DNA from: Plasmopara viticola
Taxonomy: Eukaryota > Oomycota > Peronosporomycetes > Peronosporales > Peronosporaceae
NCBI GenBank assembly: GCA_001695595.3
Contig: MBPM02000048.1
Location: 310,001-374,000 of the forward strand
DNA length: 64,000 nt
Reading direction: 5' to 3'
Of this stretch, positions 19,561 to 31,943 are shown piece by piece. The first letter of the stretch is position 1. Each line of letters begins with the position of its first letter. Position numbers and translations under genes: made by a program. Under the pieces are notes generated by a model, which did not search any database, had not been told where the DNA came from, and saw nothing but the letters and a program-made list of their open reading frames with translations.

Positions 19561-21774
19561 CAGATAAAAAAAGTTCTTTACGCTTGTATAAAATTGCTGA
19601 AGACACTTGCCTCCATATCCCATCTGATCGAGAGCCTTACACATGTAGTTCGATTTGCCTCGGTCGTAATTACTCAGATAATTGCGTAGCCGTTGTCGTC
19701 TCGCTCCTTTACCAGGTTTATAAGGCCCGGCAAGAACCGGACGCGATGAAAAAGCGATCAATCTTTTGGGGATCAGGATGGACGAACATGGGTAGATAAG
19801 TTTGGAGCCGGGAAGCATGCACTCCGACCGAGCCTTGACAACTACACCTTTGAGTGCGATTGACCGCTAATTACCCGGATATGCCAGCTCTCACTTCTTG
19901 TGTAATAAAATGATAGCAGATTGATGCTGGCGAGGGAGAATCTCGCCGCAAGCAAGCTGAAAGCTGAGGACGATCTCGAGAGACGTCAGGCGCGACCGTG
20001 TGAAAGACAGATGTGAAGCCGTCGAGACCGAATGCTTAGTGAGCGCGCATTTTTCAAATGAATGTGGCTAGGTCGCTCACCACGAAGAGAGCATTTAGTG
20101 TCGATACTTACGCTTACGAGAGGGTCCTATAGTCGGTCTTTCCATCGCCTAGTAACTTGAGTCGGGCGGCCGATCAGCTAAACTTTCTAGGCCGCCCATG
20201 ACCGAACTTAGCGATTTCAAAACACCCTAAGTATAGCTGCATGGTTGTTCGACAATTTACTGTCCACCGTCCGGGCTTTTCTTAATGCCAGCGGGTCGAG
20301 GCGAGAGGTCAAGCGGTCAAAAGTTGTACTTGGATGACTGTCACGAAAGCTTGTAAGTCAGCAGTTGTGTTTCGTTATACGCACGAGTCGTAGAGACAAG
20401 GTAAGCATAAGTTTGCAGCGCAGTCTAAAAGACAATGTGCATTGCTTCATTTTCATCTTGTCGATACTGCTTTAAGCCGCGATGAGGGTCCTATGCAGCG
20501 CATAAGCTCCTGGCTTTAGCTGGTCTTTCAACTGCTTGTGCAAAAACTAAATCAGCTCGCGTAAATTGTGCTTCCATCAATGTACGTCTTGCCTGATTTA
20601 GACGGCTAACGAAATTGCCGTCGTGCATCTCGCGCTTCGGCTTTAATAGCGTGAACGACGTCCGGATACTCGAGCATCTTTACTGAAAAGCGCCAGAATT
20701 ACGTCCATTATGAAGTTGAAGCTACACTTGGGGCGTCAGATAATCAACAATGCCCTTATGCTAAAAACACTGGGATTTGCCGTCAACTGCACCACAGAAA
20801 GCAATATTTTGTCGAGACGATTACGTCGGGATGAGGTTCGGTAAAGATGTGGTTATCCAGGTAATAGATTCGAATTGGGTGAGTCGATCGAAGCAAGCAC
20901 TTTGTCCAGTAGATGAAGCTGGACGAGAGCTGGATGAGTCAACCGTGCACAACGCGATACAACTCAGGCGTCGATAGTTCGCCTTATCCACGGCTAGAAT
21001 CGGAACAGGATAACGTGTCGAATGCGCCCGAGCCACGAGACTGATTACGGCCAGGCGGTGCTACAAAAGAAGCGTTCACAAAGTTATGGCTGCGTCTGTG
21101 CACGTCCAAAAAGGGATCGAGCGCTGTGTTGATTTCATCTATGACGATGTGCATGATGCTGTCTCACAGCACGTCGACTGGTTGATGCTGAGAACAGCTG
21201 CCCTCTTTGGTATCCAGTTAATCCTACACGTTCGAGACGAAGACATAGGTTCGTGGAAACAAATTTAAACACAAGATACCGACCCCGCACGGTCAGCTCT
21301 GGGAGCTTCTTCGCCACCTCATATCCAAAGAATTCAGATCGAAGCACTGTGAGAACCCCAACAGATTGTTGAAGAGGTGCCACGACGAAGGACGTTTTGT
21401 GGTTGTTAACGGTTGACACTGTGCGTCGTGGTGATGGCAAGTGTGTCGGGATATTGCGAGTCTCGAAGCTTGGCTTCCTGGATGTTTTACAAATTTTTTT
21501 TCAAATAGAAAGTGGCTGTATTTTTATAATCATTGGTGTTGACAACCGTGAGACTGACTTCATCCAGCGACTTATCTCTCTTGGGTCAACCGTCAACCGG
21601 TGAGCAACATGTAAGTTACAAGCATTGGCTCTTCGTTCACCGTTCTCAGATGTAGATGTTCGATCAGAGTAAAGCAGGATAAAGCAACGCTACTCGGTCA
21701 GATACACGTAGTTAAGGGACATGATCACTCTTTTAAAAGGTTAAGGCACGAAGCAGAAGTCAAATTGGCGCAAA
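19561..21774. other. Unclassified decayed DNA
   Basis: No gene is recognised. The frames 19542-19799, 20777-21036 and 21086-21440 are short, overlap frames on the other strand and have no partner elsewhere in the window. The stretch may continue the repeat material of its neighbours. Confidence 0.35.
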
Positions 21775-22760
21775 AGTGTTAAGTACACGAGAAACGAAAT
21801 GCTCTCAGTTACAGTGTAGAAGACCACACTATAAAGGTACAATTGCACACTTCTATTATGAGCTCATTGATGACAAAATCAACGGCAGAAGCTTTTTATT
21901 AAAGAAGATTTCCGTGTATCGTTGGAGTTTACATAAAAGGCGTCGCCAATACTCTTTTGTAGACTATTTTGCTGTTGCTATCGTTGCTTCCTTTTGATTA
22001 AAGCGGTGGCTCAAACGTTTGTAGAATGAATAAATGGTGGTTTGAAACGTCTGCAGCGAGTGCAATGACATGAATGGTGTATCTGGACAAGACATGAGCT
22101 CACCCCAAATGGCGGTGGTAGCTGGCTCTATGGATTACCACTTGGCCAAAATTGCCTTGAGAGTAGAGCAACCGGCCAGGTTGTTTAAGTTTTTGTCACG
22201 TACCCAATTGTCTCAAACGCCAACCTCTTGAGAAACTTGAGTATTGCGATGCTTCTCGCTACTTAGCTTGCAGAGCATTGTTGGGAAATAGATTAATGCA
22301 AAGTTCAAATGTCTGGAGAAGGTATTTCACTTGTCTGTTTGCGAGACAGCTTGAAAGACTTAAGCGCCTTGCAGAAAATGCGATCGACTGAAGGCGACTC
22401 ATGTCCGATAAATGTGCCCCGCTGGGCAATTGCCCCTAAACCTGACGAGCTAAAACAGCTCACATTGTGTTCAAGGTAAATGTTCGCACAGGAGGCTGTG
22501 CTGTGGTTAGAGTGTTGGCAGTCTCTGAGCTTTTCATGTAATGATCATTAGTGAGTGGTCGATCAATGCGACGAGGCGAATCCACTTTGATTATGAGTCA
22601 CTTATACACCGTGCTTGAAAAAGCCATGTGTTCGTTGTAGGATTTACTGAGCCTATTCAGCAGCGTAGTTGCTAGCCTTAGAGGATGGATCAAGTGATCT
22701 GAATCGTGACAGGACCCAATCGCCGACTACTTTGTCCGGGTAATCAGAAGGTGCCACAAA
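21775..22760 (+). repeat. Repeat S5, copy 1 (left flank of segment D1)
   Basis: Aligns with 29105-30395 in direct orientation. Matching landmarks are AGAAG(A/G)CCACAC, TTGCACACTT near 21846 and 29166, GCGATGCT(T/G)CTC near 22248 and 29600, and CC(C/A)GATCGCCGAC near 22715 and 30330. The two copies bracket segment D1. Direct repeats of about 1 kb on either side of a block could be old LTRs, or duplication endpoints. I found no clear TG...CA termini or primer-binding site. Confidence 0.5.
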
Positions 22761-25401
22761 TGGTATTGTCAGTCAAGCACGCTCATCAAATGATCGTCTA
22801 TCTTCCTGTACGTCTCATCGGTGTAGGGTGCTGCGAAAATCCGTCGCTAAAAGGTGATAGTGTCTCAGATTCTATCAGCGATACAATGAATTAAAACAGA
22901 GCAGTGCTTATTGTGTCCAGAAGGGTGTACAACTTAAGATACCATGTAATAGTCAGCAATTTAAAGTCGAAGGACCCAAAAAGGCTTTTGATCCACTGTT
23001 TGCGAAGGTCGTAGCATGATTACGTGGAAACTTAAAGTTGCACCAGCATTAAGCGGCGAACTACGAGCTTTCAATTTAGCAGACTTTTTACATGAAGTGT
23101 CCCGATAGTGCTCGTCGCTAATAACATTACCGTGATATAATGTACTGGTAGCTGTGCTCTTTCAAGTCTACTTGTCTGATCGACTGGACGCTTGAAATTG
23201 CGCTTTTTAAATGACAAAGAGCGGTCTACACAACAGCTACATATAGGAGCAGAGCAGAGCAGAGCAAAACAAACAAAACAATGCTCTCGCTCAAAGTCGA
23301 ACGAACGAAAGCGTCACAGAACGGGCATCTCTGATTGTAATTTTTATACAATTTTACTATATCTGAGCGCTACTAACGCCTCTCACGAATTTTTCAAGCT
23401 GACAAAAATAAGATCAAAGTCGTCCATTCTTTGGATTCTGAAAAGTTTGCTAGCGTCAAACTGATTAAATCACTTTAAGCACATTTTAGCATTCATCTAA
23501 CGTAATATATCATTCGACACTGCAGCAACTGTCTAGCACGGCGGCATCTTACGCAACCGCTGAATTTGTAAATGAAGTGCAACGCAACATATGCCCAGAA
23601 CATCAATCATCAGTGGCTGTACCAAAAGCGACTACTTTAGAACACACTGCCATTTAGACTCATACGTAATGACGCCGTTCGGCCGCAGTATTCAACGCGC
23701 TACAACAAACAGCGAGGAGTTTGCTTTGCACGCAAGCCTGGTATATTTCTGCCCTGAATTTGAGCACACATACAACAGTGTACAGCACAAAAGTAACAAT
23801 TCCCTTTGTATGATAGATAAATACACCCTTATTTTTTGGGTCTTCTTACACAATCTGCCTGATCCCTTTCTTCAAAAGTCACCTGATTTTAAAGACCTTG
23901 TATACGTATGTAGCTGAACGTCTCACAAGCGCTCGAAATGATGTTATATGCAAATTTTCCGCGCGTCTACGATCGAAATTGCCAATACCTGTCGCTGAAT
24001 TGACCCTCTGCAATAGATGTAATGTGGGCGTCTAGGTGTGAATGATTGATGGCCATACACCCTCACGTATGATGTCATCAAGTATAGCGGTGCCTACTTT
24101 AACATGCGTAGCCAAAAGTGATTTGGTATGCTCATTATGCGACTGGCACTTTAGAAGAATGCCAACCTCAATGGTAATGATGAGACCAAAAATACGACGT
24201 GACTTTTGATATCGTTATTTGGACTCTTTGACCGATCTTAAACATTGTCTTTGATCTTAATGCATACCTATGTCAAATCCTTCGAGGCATAAGCGGCATT
24301 AATAATGAAAGCACAGCGAGAACGAGCATGGTGACCCTGTGCTACGACGCACCGCGTAAATGCCGAACAGTCCGTCTTTGACGGCATACTTCACTCATTT
24401 CATTTTGAGGTCGGTATGCGGAATACACTGTGAACAGGTCCAACTTGGTACAAAGTGCTCTTTATTAAGAGCGTATTAATAATTGTCTTGGTCTCAGCCA
24501 ATTGACACTGAAAGCTGCAGACCACGCTTTTAGGACAATGCTATTGTATGGACGCTGTCAATTGTGTCTAGCACTTCCACCCAAATGAGCCAATTTGCTC
24601 AAATGGTCGACAAGATTTGGCAGCCGACGCTGCTAGGTATTTCGGTAGACCGAGCACAAATCACAAACCAATGAACTAGAGTAGAGCAATTATATATTCA
24701 AACCTGGCAGTGGATGAGCCACATGCGGTGAAGACTTAGCTCACTGACACAATTTGCACGCGCGCAAATATTTTCAAACTTGCTTAGTTTTAATTGGGCC
24801 TGTTATGATGGATGCTTCTATGCCGTACGTCTTTTACAACATCTAGCAAGTATTGCATAATGACGGTCAATTTTGACTAGCCAGACCTGCACTAAAGTGT
24901 TAGAGCTAAACTTTTTACAAAAACGATAGCGACTGCGATCGGAATCTCTGCGCAGATTCTACACTGCAGCGGTAGAGCGGGTGTTACGGCACAGATGCTG
25001 GAGCCGGTATGGGTCATGTCAGATCAAGATTGCACAGGGAAAATCTGAGTCAAGCTCCAGGAGTCTCTCCTTATCAGACAATACCTTAGAGGTTCTCTCA
25101 CCGTGGCGAGCCTTGTAAGTCGACCTACGCTGTTGGTAAAGTTCGACTTGTTAGCGCTGTGGCAAGAGAGGCCACGCCCGAGCAACATCATTTTGTGCGT
25201 CTAATCTTAGGAGAGATTTATTTCTCCATTGTGTGCCAGATGAACAAGCTCGGCAATTCCATCCACAAGTAATTATGTTTTTTACCAGAATATGCTGCTC
25301 GGAGTGCCGAGAAGAATTATAAACTTGAACTCTCGCCTGGCTTGAACCCAAATCGAGCCGAGAGCTCATAAATTTGTTTATATGCTTAAGCAGTAAAAGG
25401 C

Positions 25402-25725
25402 TCTTCGGAAAAGGTTGGGGTGACGCCCTCCTTCCAAGCGCGGGGGCTAAATGCTCGCGCGCTTCGGGCAGGTGCTCTCGGGCATCTATAGGTCTCTAAC
25501 GAGTCTCACCCTCGACGCGACGATCTCCAGCACCAGGGCGCCACCTGGGCTCTTAGCAAGTCAGAGAAAACAAAATAACGGAAGACCCTCACGACCTCGG
25601 TGCTGGCTGCACTGCCCGCCGAACGAGACCCGACGTATGCGGACACCACTCTATGCCGTGGACTAGCCAGACTGAGCGTAGCACGTGCATAACTTGGCAA
25701 CGCGATAACGTAATACAATACAATA
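25402..25725 (+). mobile_element. SINE-like retroposon, full length, with 11-bp target-site duplication
   Basis: A 324-bp GC-rich element starting TTCGGAAAAGGTTGGGGTG and ending in an ACAAT/ATACA tail. It is flanked by the perfect duplication CAGTAAAAGGC (25391-25401 and 25726-25735, with the tail boundary ambiguous by a base). The homologous site in D2 (50244-50253) holds a single CAGTAAAGGC with no element, a natural empty site. No RNA polymerase III A/B boxes are obvious, so it may be a LINE-derived non-autonomous element and not a tRNA SINE. ORFs across it, such as 25451-25666 and 25506-25880 (-), are not genes. Confidence 0.85.
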
Positions 25726-26239
25726 CAGTAAAAGGCAGGTATAGACTGGCAAATATGAAGGATATTTATTACTACATATGTTATTAATAATAGACGTAAA
25801 GCTATGGTTGCAAGTATACAGAAATTTGATAGATCAATGGCGCTATAAAATGCTAAAAAATATATAGCTTTGCTGCTCATGGGTACATTATTAAAAAGCC
25901 GAATTTAAAGGGTGAAAATCAATGTACACCATTGATCTTAGCAAGACGGTGCTGATGGGCCCGACAATTTGGGGGGGGGGGCTTTGCCGTTTGTGAAATA
26001 AATTACTTCTAAGGTTGTTTTCCTTACATCATTATGTAGTAACTGTGCGTTGGAAAAACAAGGAGCTGATAATATCACGTACCGCGCTAGCACTTCAAGA
26101 AAGTGTATTTATATGCTATCCTACTCGTTAAACTGAGTGTTAAGTGAACAAAACAAAAAAAACCCGGTTATCAGTATTTGTGCTTCATATAGACTCGTTA
26201 GCTTTTTGCGGTGCGTTTGTTGTCTTTGTGACTATTCGA

Positions 26240-26599
26240 ATGCTTTATAGCCCCGTTTTATGTAAAATGTTGTTTGCATCGAATGATCCCGCTAAAGTCT
26301 CATTCGGTGTAGCATTAAGGTCCACGGCTAAATGGCTTATTTATAATACCCAAACCGTGAAGTGTTTTCTCTAAGATTCTCGTGGAAGCTCTCGTTATAC
26401 GCTTTCCTTAGAGCGTCAAGTCATTGTGCTGCTAATAGTTGCCCCAAAGCAAATTTTTTAAGATTGCTAACTGCCTGTATTCCTCGTTGCCACACCATTA
26501 TGGATGGTCGTTTGTCAATGCTCGGCTAGGTCGGACTCGGGAGCTGTCCGGATAATTTGTGATGTTAAGCGCAGTCATCACGTCAAATCCGCCGCGCAT
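26240..26599 (-). pseudogene. RxLR-family effector relic in D1 (N-terminal part only)
   Basis: Reading the minus strand from the ATG at 26599, the sequence matches the start of the effector family. It opens with ATGCGCGGCGGATTTGACGT, then GACTGCGCTTAACATCAC, then a region like the RxLR-EER leader, then an in-frame fragment reading DLNATP (26322-26305), equivalent to DLNAPP. Frames are broken by several stops and indels. Homology fades at about 26240, so the C-terminal modules are absent. The D2 relic is truncated at about the same place, which implies the gene was already truncated before D1 and D2 separated. Confidence 0.75.
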
Positions 26600-26683
26600 T
26601 GAGATGGCGTCGCTTTACCGACGTCAAATTACTAATATTATTGACAATACTGATTTCTGAAGACGCTAAGTTAACATAATCTA

Positions 26684-27210
26684 GGGAGCCGCTAACCTGC
26701 CCCCTCTTTTCGCTTACCAGCCCCTTCCCCTCCTTAATGCAGTACCCCTAAGCTATAATGATGATCTATGATTGGCTCGAGCGAAACTTGCACGTATGGA
26801 AGCTGATAAAAACGATTGGGACAGAAAATCATTGTTCTGATAAGCAGGTTTACAATATTAATTTGGCATGAGTAAAAGAGCAATTAATCAAGTACTAGGA
26901 GACCAAGCAGAGTGTCCTCAGTCATCAACAATACCCAAAGCATCAACTTTGATCTCTTGAAAAGCAGCAAAGGAATTGATGAGCTCATGCCTCGATTTCA
27001 CTCGCCCAGCCAATAGAGAGATCAACCTTGATGCTCTCGGTACTGTTCTCAAACTCTAGAGTGCCCACGTATGAGAGGGAGCTGATTATTTAATAATGAT
27101 CGCGACAGAGGGTCATTGTTTCAAAAAGCAAGTCTATAATACGCGCAAGAAACCCTGTATAGGGTTGAGGGGGCTAGGAAGCGAAAAGAGGAGGCTGGTT
27201 AGCGGCTCCC
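26684..27210. mobile_element. MITE-like element with about 50-bp terminal inverted repeats, inserted in D1
   Basis: The left end begins GGGAGCCGCTAACC and continues through CCTCTTTTCGCTT. The right end is its inverted copy, ending GGTTAGCGGCTCCC at 27210. D2 lacks the 527-bp block: sequence before and after it here is adjacent near 50990-51030. Inside are two diverged direct repeats of about 70-90 bp (near 26795 and 27075), both containing AGCTGAT...TCATTGTT...AAGCA. No transposase is present. The element lies just upstream of the relic effector start. The superfamily is not assigned. Confidence 0.65.
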
Positions 27211-29104
27211 GATAATTTATAATGCTGATTTTAATTGATTGCTGGTAACACTGATTTGTATAGATTGCTGGCAATACTTTTTTAACTGCGTCCTGGCATG
27301 GTAAATGTACTACAAACGTAGCGTCATACTTATACCATAAAAACAATTACTAATTTTCGGATTTGACGGTATCAATTGCAGTGCAGCTAGATTGGTTTTA
27401 TTCCAGCACTGTGCTTTCGAGTAGCTCAAACACACATTCTCTCACATTTTCATTTTGCAGTAACTTAAACATTTCGTCAGCCCATATACAATACGTTAGC
27501 GCACAATAAAAGCACGTGGATATTACACTTTTATTTTTGTCAATGCTCTTGGTCGCTGTACTGCGACTTGCGAATGAGGAAGGGATCAAAATAAAAATGC
27601 ACGAGAAATCGAAAAAGATTATCATGGTAAAAAGCACAGTGCTGAGATAGGTACGACGGCCTGGTGAGGAGTCGCGAGAGCTAGAAAAAAATGTTTAAGC
27701 TAAGAAAGGAAAGCCAAAGAAGTGGACGGTAAGCACGGTCAAGAAAGAGGATTACCCCTTTAACATCACGATGCGTATTTGCTGTAATAACTGTACTTGT
27801 TTAGTGCTAAAAAGTGAATTACGAACGTGGGAAAGATCAAGTCAACGAAATGTGTATAAATGTTATAACATTCTTGTAGTGTTATGCTTTCGACGTTATT
27901 TATATAAGGGTAACACACCAGTAATCCCTGCTGTTAACCGTCTTCTTTGAGCCTGTATACCATATTGGAAAGTCTTTGGATGCAATATTAGCAAAAATTA
28001 GGAAAATGTTCTTATATGTAGAGGCATCAAAAATCATGAGATCCTAAATTGGAAATAGCAATAATCAATATTTCAAATATTATTTTTCTTGAGACATTAT
28101 AACCAGTAAATGCGGTGCTCTTACGACTTGGAGATACACTATCGTCTTGCCAAAATTTAAAGACAGTAAAATTTGTGTTGAAGCTTTATATAGACTATAT
28201 GTCAGCATGGGGTCAAAAACGGACCGATAGACTTGTTAAAAAAAGATATACTTAGCTTACATTGAATACTATTATCTTTTTTTCGACACTTCATGTTTTT
28301 CTTTACATAACTTGAGTCACTCGAATTCGTGTGCTTTACTTAAGCTTGAAGCGACAGAATTTTTTTTCGTAATTGCTTTTTCTCGAGAGCCTATAGCGGA
28401 TCAGTCCACCTAAAAATAAAGGGAGAACCGCAATTGTCGCAAGGTAGCTAGATCACACTTTAAAATGGATGCATATGTTATCAAGGAATAGATGCTTATA
28501 TGGCTAAATTAATTCGTACATAATTTTTTTTCTAATAAATTTTGGTGTGTAGGTGTGAGTGACATCCCATGGGTTGTTTTTATTGAGCTGACTGAAGACT
28601 TAACGGATAACTCTGCACGAAAATTATCTCATTAATCAGTGCAGCACCTTAATCAAGCTTTTAACATAAAAAAACACGCGTTTGGGTCTTTTATGGATGT
28701 ATTTTAATGTGAAAGCTAAAGACATTGTACCAAAACTACCATATCGACTAACATGCTATCAATCGCTTTGGCTAAAACTCCCTGTGAGTCGTCCACTGTT
28801 TATTTTTACCGTGGTTAGCGCACAAGAGGGTTTCTCACCAATTTGATTATGCGAGACTCCATCAAGGCAGGCTTCGTGGCCCTTAGCCACGAGACGTCGA
28901 TGACAAGTTTGTAGTAGCAAATCCAATAGCACTTGATGTTATTGCCATAATAAAAGAAGAAGGAATCCATTCAGACAACTTTGTGTTACAAGTCGATCAC
29001 AAGTTTTAGCCGCATTGGGTTTTTGCTGTTGCATTGTACAGTCATTGCATTTTTTAGTGTTATGTGCATTTTCATCAAAGTAAAAGCAGCGCATAAGGGT
29101 GGAG

Positions 29105-30395
29105 TTTATGCCAAAAAGACACGCGATCAATCACAATATAGAAGGCCACACCATACAAGTTACAGTTGCACACTTATGTAATGAGCTCAATGACCTTGTA
29201 TTTTGTTGCTTGTACTGCAGAAGCCTTTGAGAGTTGAAAGACGATTTTCGTGCAGGGTCGACAACACGATAAGAGCTGTTAGCACTACTAATTTGTGAGC
29301 TTCTTCGCTCCTGCCTTCGTTGCCCCTTTCGGTTCAAGATGTGATCTAACATGTTGCGGAATAAATGGACGGTGGGTTTATAAGTGTCTGTGGCGGATGC
29401 AATAATATAGATAGTGTATCCGAAGCGTCTGTGGCGGGTGCAATGAAACAGTGTCACTCCAAATGGCGGTAGTAGCTGGCTCTACATATTGATCACTTGG
29501 CCAAGATAGCCTTGAGAGGAGAGCAAACGGTCAGGTTGTTCAAAATTTCGCCACGCAGTCAATTGTCACAAAAGCCAACTTTTTGAAATTTTGAGTAATG
29601 CGATGCTGCTCTGCACACGGCCATACAGAAAGTTGTCAAAAAAGGTATACATATTCAAGGTAGCAAATGTGTGGGGAACGTGTTTCACTAACCTGTTTGC
29701 TAGACAGGCTGAGAAACGAAATTTACCAGCGAAGTCTTTTTTGCTTGGTGAGAAAAATGGGAGCGACTTCAAAGCGACTTATGCCCGGACGATGGGAGCG
29801 ACTATTTTTCGCTTCGAGCTAGAGCGGCTCACATAGCATTTAAGGTACATGTTCGCACAAGTTGTTGTGCTGTAATTGCAGTGTTAACAGTCCCTGATAT
29901 TCTTATAATGGCTGGTTGATCAGTGCGACAAGGCAGAATCACTTATCTGGATAATTTGCTTATAAACCGCGCTCAAGACGATTTTGTCGTATTCGCTGCA
30001 GGTCTAACTGAGGCTGTCCATGGTACGTTCAGCCAGGCTCAGCGCAGAAAGGAGCGTGGACGTTACTTCCTGTCAATCATAACCCACTGGAAGTGACGTA
30101 AGCAAAAGCAGATTTTTGCTAGAGATTAGCTAACGCACCAGCACCAGATCACCAATTGAAAGATCAGAATTGGAACAGGGTATCCAAATTTGCTCAGAAT
30201 CGCTGCCAGAAGACACAGACAATGAGAAAGGGCATTGAAGTGCTGCATCTGGTAGAGCATCAATTAATTAATAAGGCAAACCATCATCTTAGGTTACATC
30301 GAGCAAGCTGAGCCGCGCCTGGGCCCGATCGCCGACCAAATTGACCGGACAGTCAGAGAGTGCCACGAATATACTTGTCAATATAGCCTTCTATT
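29105..30395 (+). repeat. Repeat S5, copy 2 (right flank of segment D1)
   Basis: Partner of 21775-22760 in direct orientation, slightly longer through internal insertions. ORFs on either strand (29131-29457 reverse, 29591-29836) do not correspond to conserved frames in the first copy and are not called as genes. Confidence 0.5.
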
Positions 30396-31943
30396 TGGTA
30401 CTTTAGCAAGCTTGTGCGCTTCAGTCAAACAGGTACTACGAATTAAAGAAGTAACAAATCTTGCATCAAGTACCAATTTCCACACAGCCGCTGAATAATC
30501 GAAGCGTGTATATTATCAGTTAGTTCTACTGATTTAAAGTGCGGGTATCTCGACTGAGGAGCATTACAAATCTAACTCATCTGCTTATAAGTTTGCCGAA
30601 ACCATGATACTCACTAAGCATTTTTAAAGATCTACTATCTGACTGCGACTTAATGTCCTTTCGGCTTCTGCAAGCACAAGGCTGATGCCGAGTGCAAAAC
30701 TTTTTTTCAGTTCATACAGATCCAATCTGCATGCCGCCAAATACGGTCACGCTGTTGCCTAATTCGAAAGAGCTGATCGGATTCGTAGGTGGTGTTGATC
30801 TAATTGCGGAGGACCTAATTTTTATATAAACGCTACGGCACGAAAAGTGAATAAACTAGCAGCAGCTGGCCTTAGTCGAAACTTGTTGCTAGGCTAGAAA
30901 TCCTAACGCGACCACTGGATGCAAAAACGGCTAAAAGCTTACGATTTTTGTGCTTGTGCGCCCTTACTGAAGGTGTTAATCTACTTACATATCAACTTTG
31001 CTGAAGCTGTCTCGAGACACAATAAAAGAAAATAAGCGTTTTAGTCCGACGCTTGATACCATTTTTTCGTCTTCAGGACTTATATGAGGCGTCAGCATCA
31101 CATGCACGGTTCATAAGAAGCCCAAGCTTTTATTACTCGTCAAGCAAGCTCGATAATTTGCATAGGAAAACGCTTTGGCGGAACCAAGTACCTGTGTCTC
31201 ACAATTGTGCGCGCTTCACGCTGAATGCAACCATCTGGCAGTACAGACGCCAATGGTATTTGAAGATCCTTTCAAGCAGTCGCTTTAATCTATCAGACAT
31301 GAGCTCTTAGTCCACCCACGGATTGAGAAATAAGCGTAGTTAAGCCACACTTCGTGCACCAAAAGCTTACTCTAATAGTACACCGACGCCCGACTGGAAG
31401 ATGCTAATGGTAGTTTGGCACAAGCACGAGGTGTGCAACGCACGACTTTACGCGTAAGTGGGGAAGGCATACGTATAGCATCCTCCAAAGCAAATTTTCG
31501 TACGACTCGGCTTGAATGATGCTAGTTGAAGGCGCACAAGCAGGGCTTAAAATTTAAAGAGAGTGAGCACTTACCCTCTCCTTCGATGGTAGTCATTTGA
31601 AGAGCTTAAACTTTGACAATTCTTAGTAAACAGTGATTGACGCGCACGGAGTGAGAGTGCTCTGTGAGCGACAGAGTTATCATCTGACGGTATCCAGCCT
31701 TAACGCCGATGTGTCGCGCAGTACTTGAGCTTTGTGACCATGACTTAATTCTTTAAAAATTCTCGTGTATCAGGCAAAACACATACACTAGATGCGGACG
31801 ACGAGGTGGCCAGCTGACATAAGGTCTTTTTCATTAACGATGCTATCCAGTTGTATTGTAAAAACGAGCAGCACTAGTTACAGCGTCGATCCCTGATAGA
31901 CGATAAGTTTCAAGAAAGGTTTGCCTCAAATTCTTGTAATGTT
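30396..31943. other. Unclassified intergenic DNA with a short inverted S7 fragment
   Basis: No gene is recognised. At about 31770-31835 the reverse strand matches repeat S7: CCTTATGTCAGCTGGCCACC, then TCGTCGTCCGCATCTAG, as at 53375. The ORF 31053-31310 has no partner in the window. Confidence 0.4.

Larger units (their letters stand above)
22785..28990. repeat. Segmental duplication D1 (contains an effector relic)
   Basis: About 6.2 kb collinear with D2 (44035-46590 plus 49680-52850). Anchors include the TTCCTGTACGTCTC block (22800), GTGTCCCGATAGTGCTCGTC near 23100 (44350), CGACTGCGATCGGAA near 24930 (49760), the effector relic at 26240-26599 (50610-50938) and AAAGTCTTTGGATGC near 27970 (51760). 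Divergence is high, so the duplication is old. D1 carries a SINE-like insertion (25402-25725) and a MITE (26684-27210) that D2 lacks. Apart from the relic I see no gene. An AGAGC microsatellite lies near 23250 and an 11-base G run at 25971-25981. Confidence 0.65.

Noticed and set aside
23240..23300. AGAGC repeats and scattered direct repeats considered as a CRISPR-like array
   Set aside because: It is a short microsatellite without spacers, and the setting is eukaryotic.
25506..25880. Minus ORF reading VLYYVIALP...ARATLSLASPRHR, with look-alikes at 4041-4253 and 48511-48880
   Set aside because: These are frames across copies of the SINE-like element. The recurring peptide reflects the repeat, not a protein family.
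25971..25981. Run of 11 G considered as a quadruplex or regulatory signal
   Set aside because: It is a single homopolymer inside decayed DNA with no conserved partner in D2. It could be a sequencing artefact.
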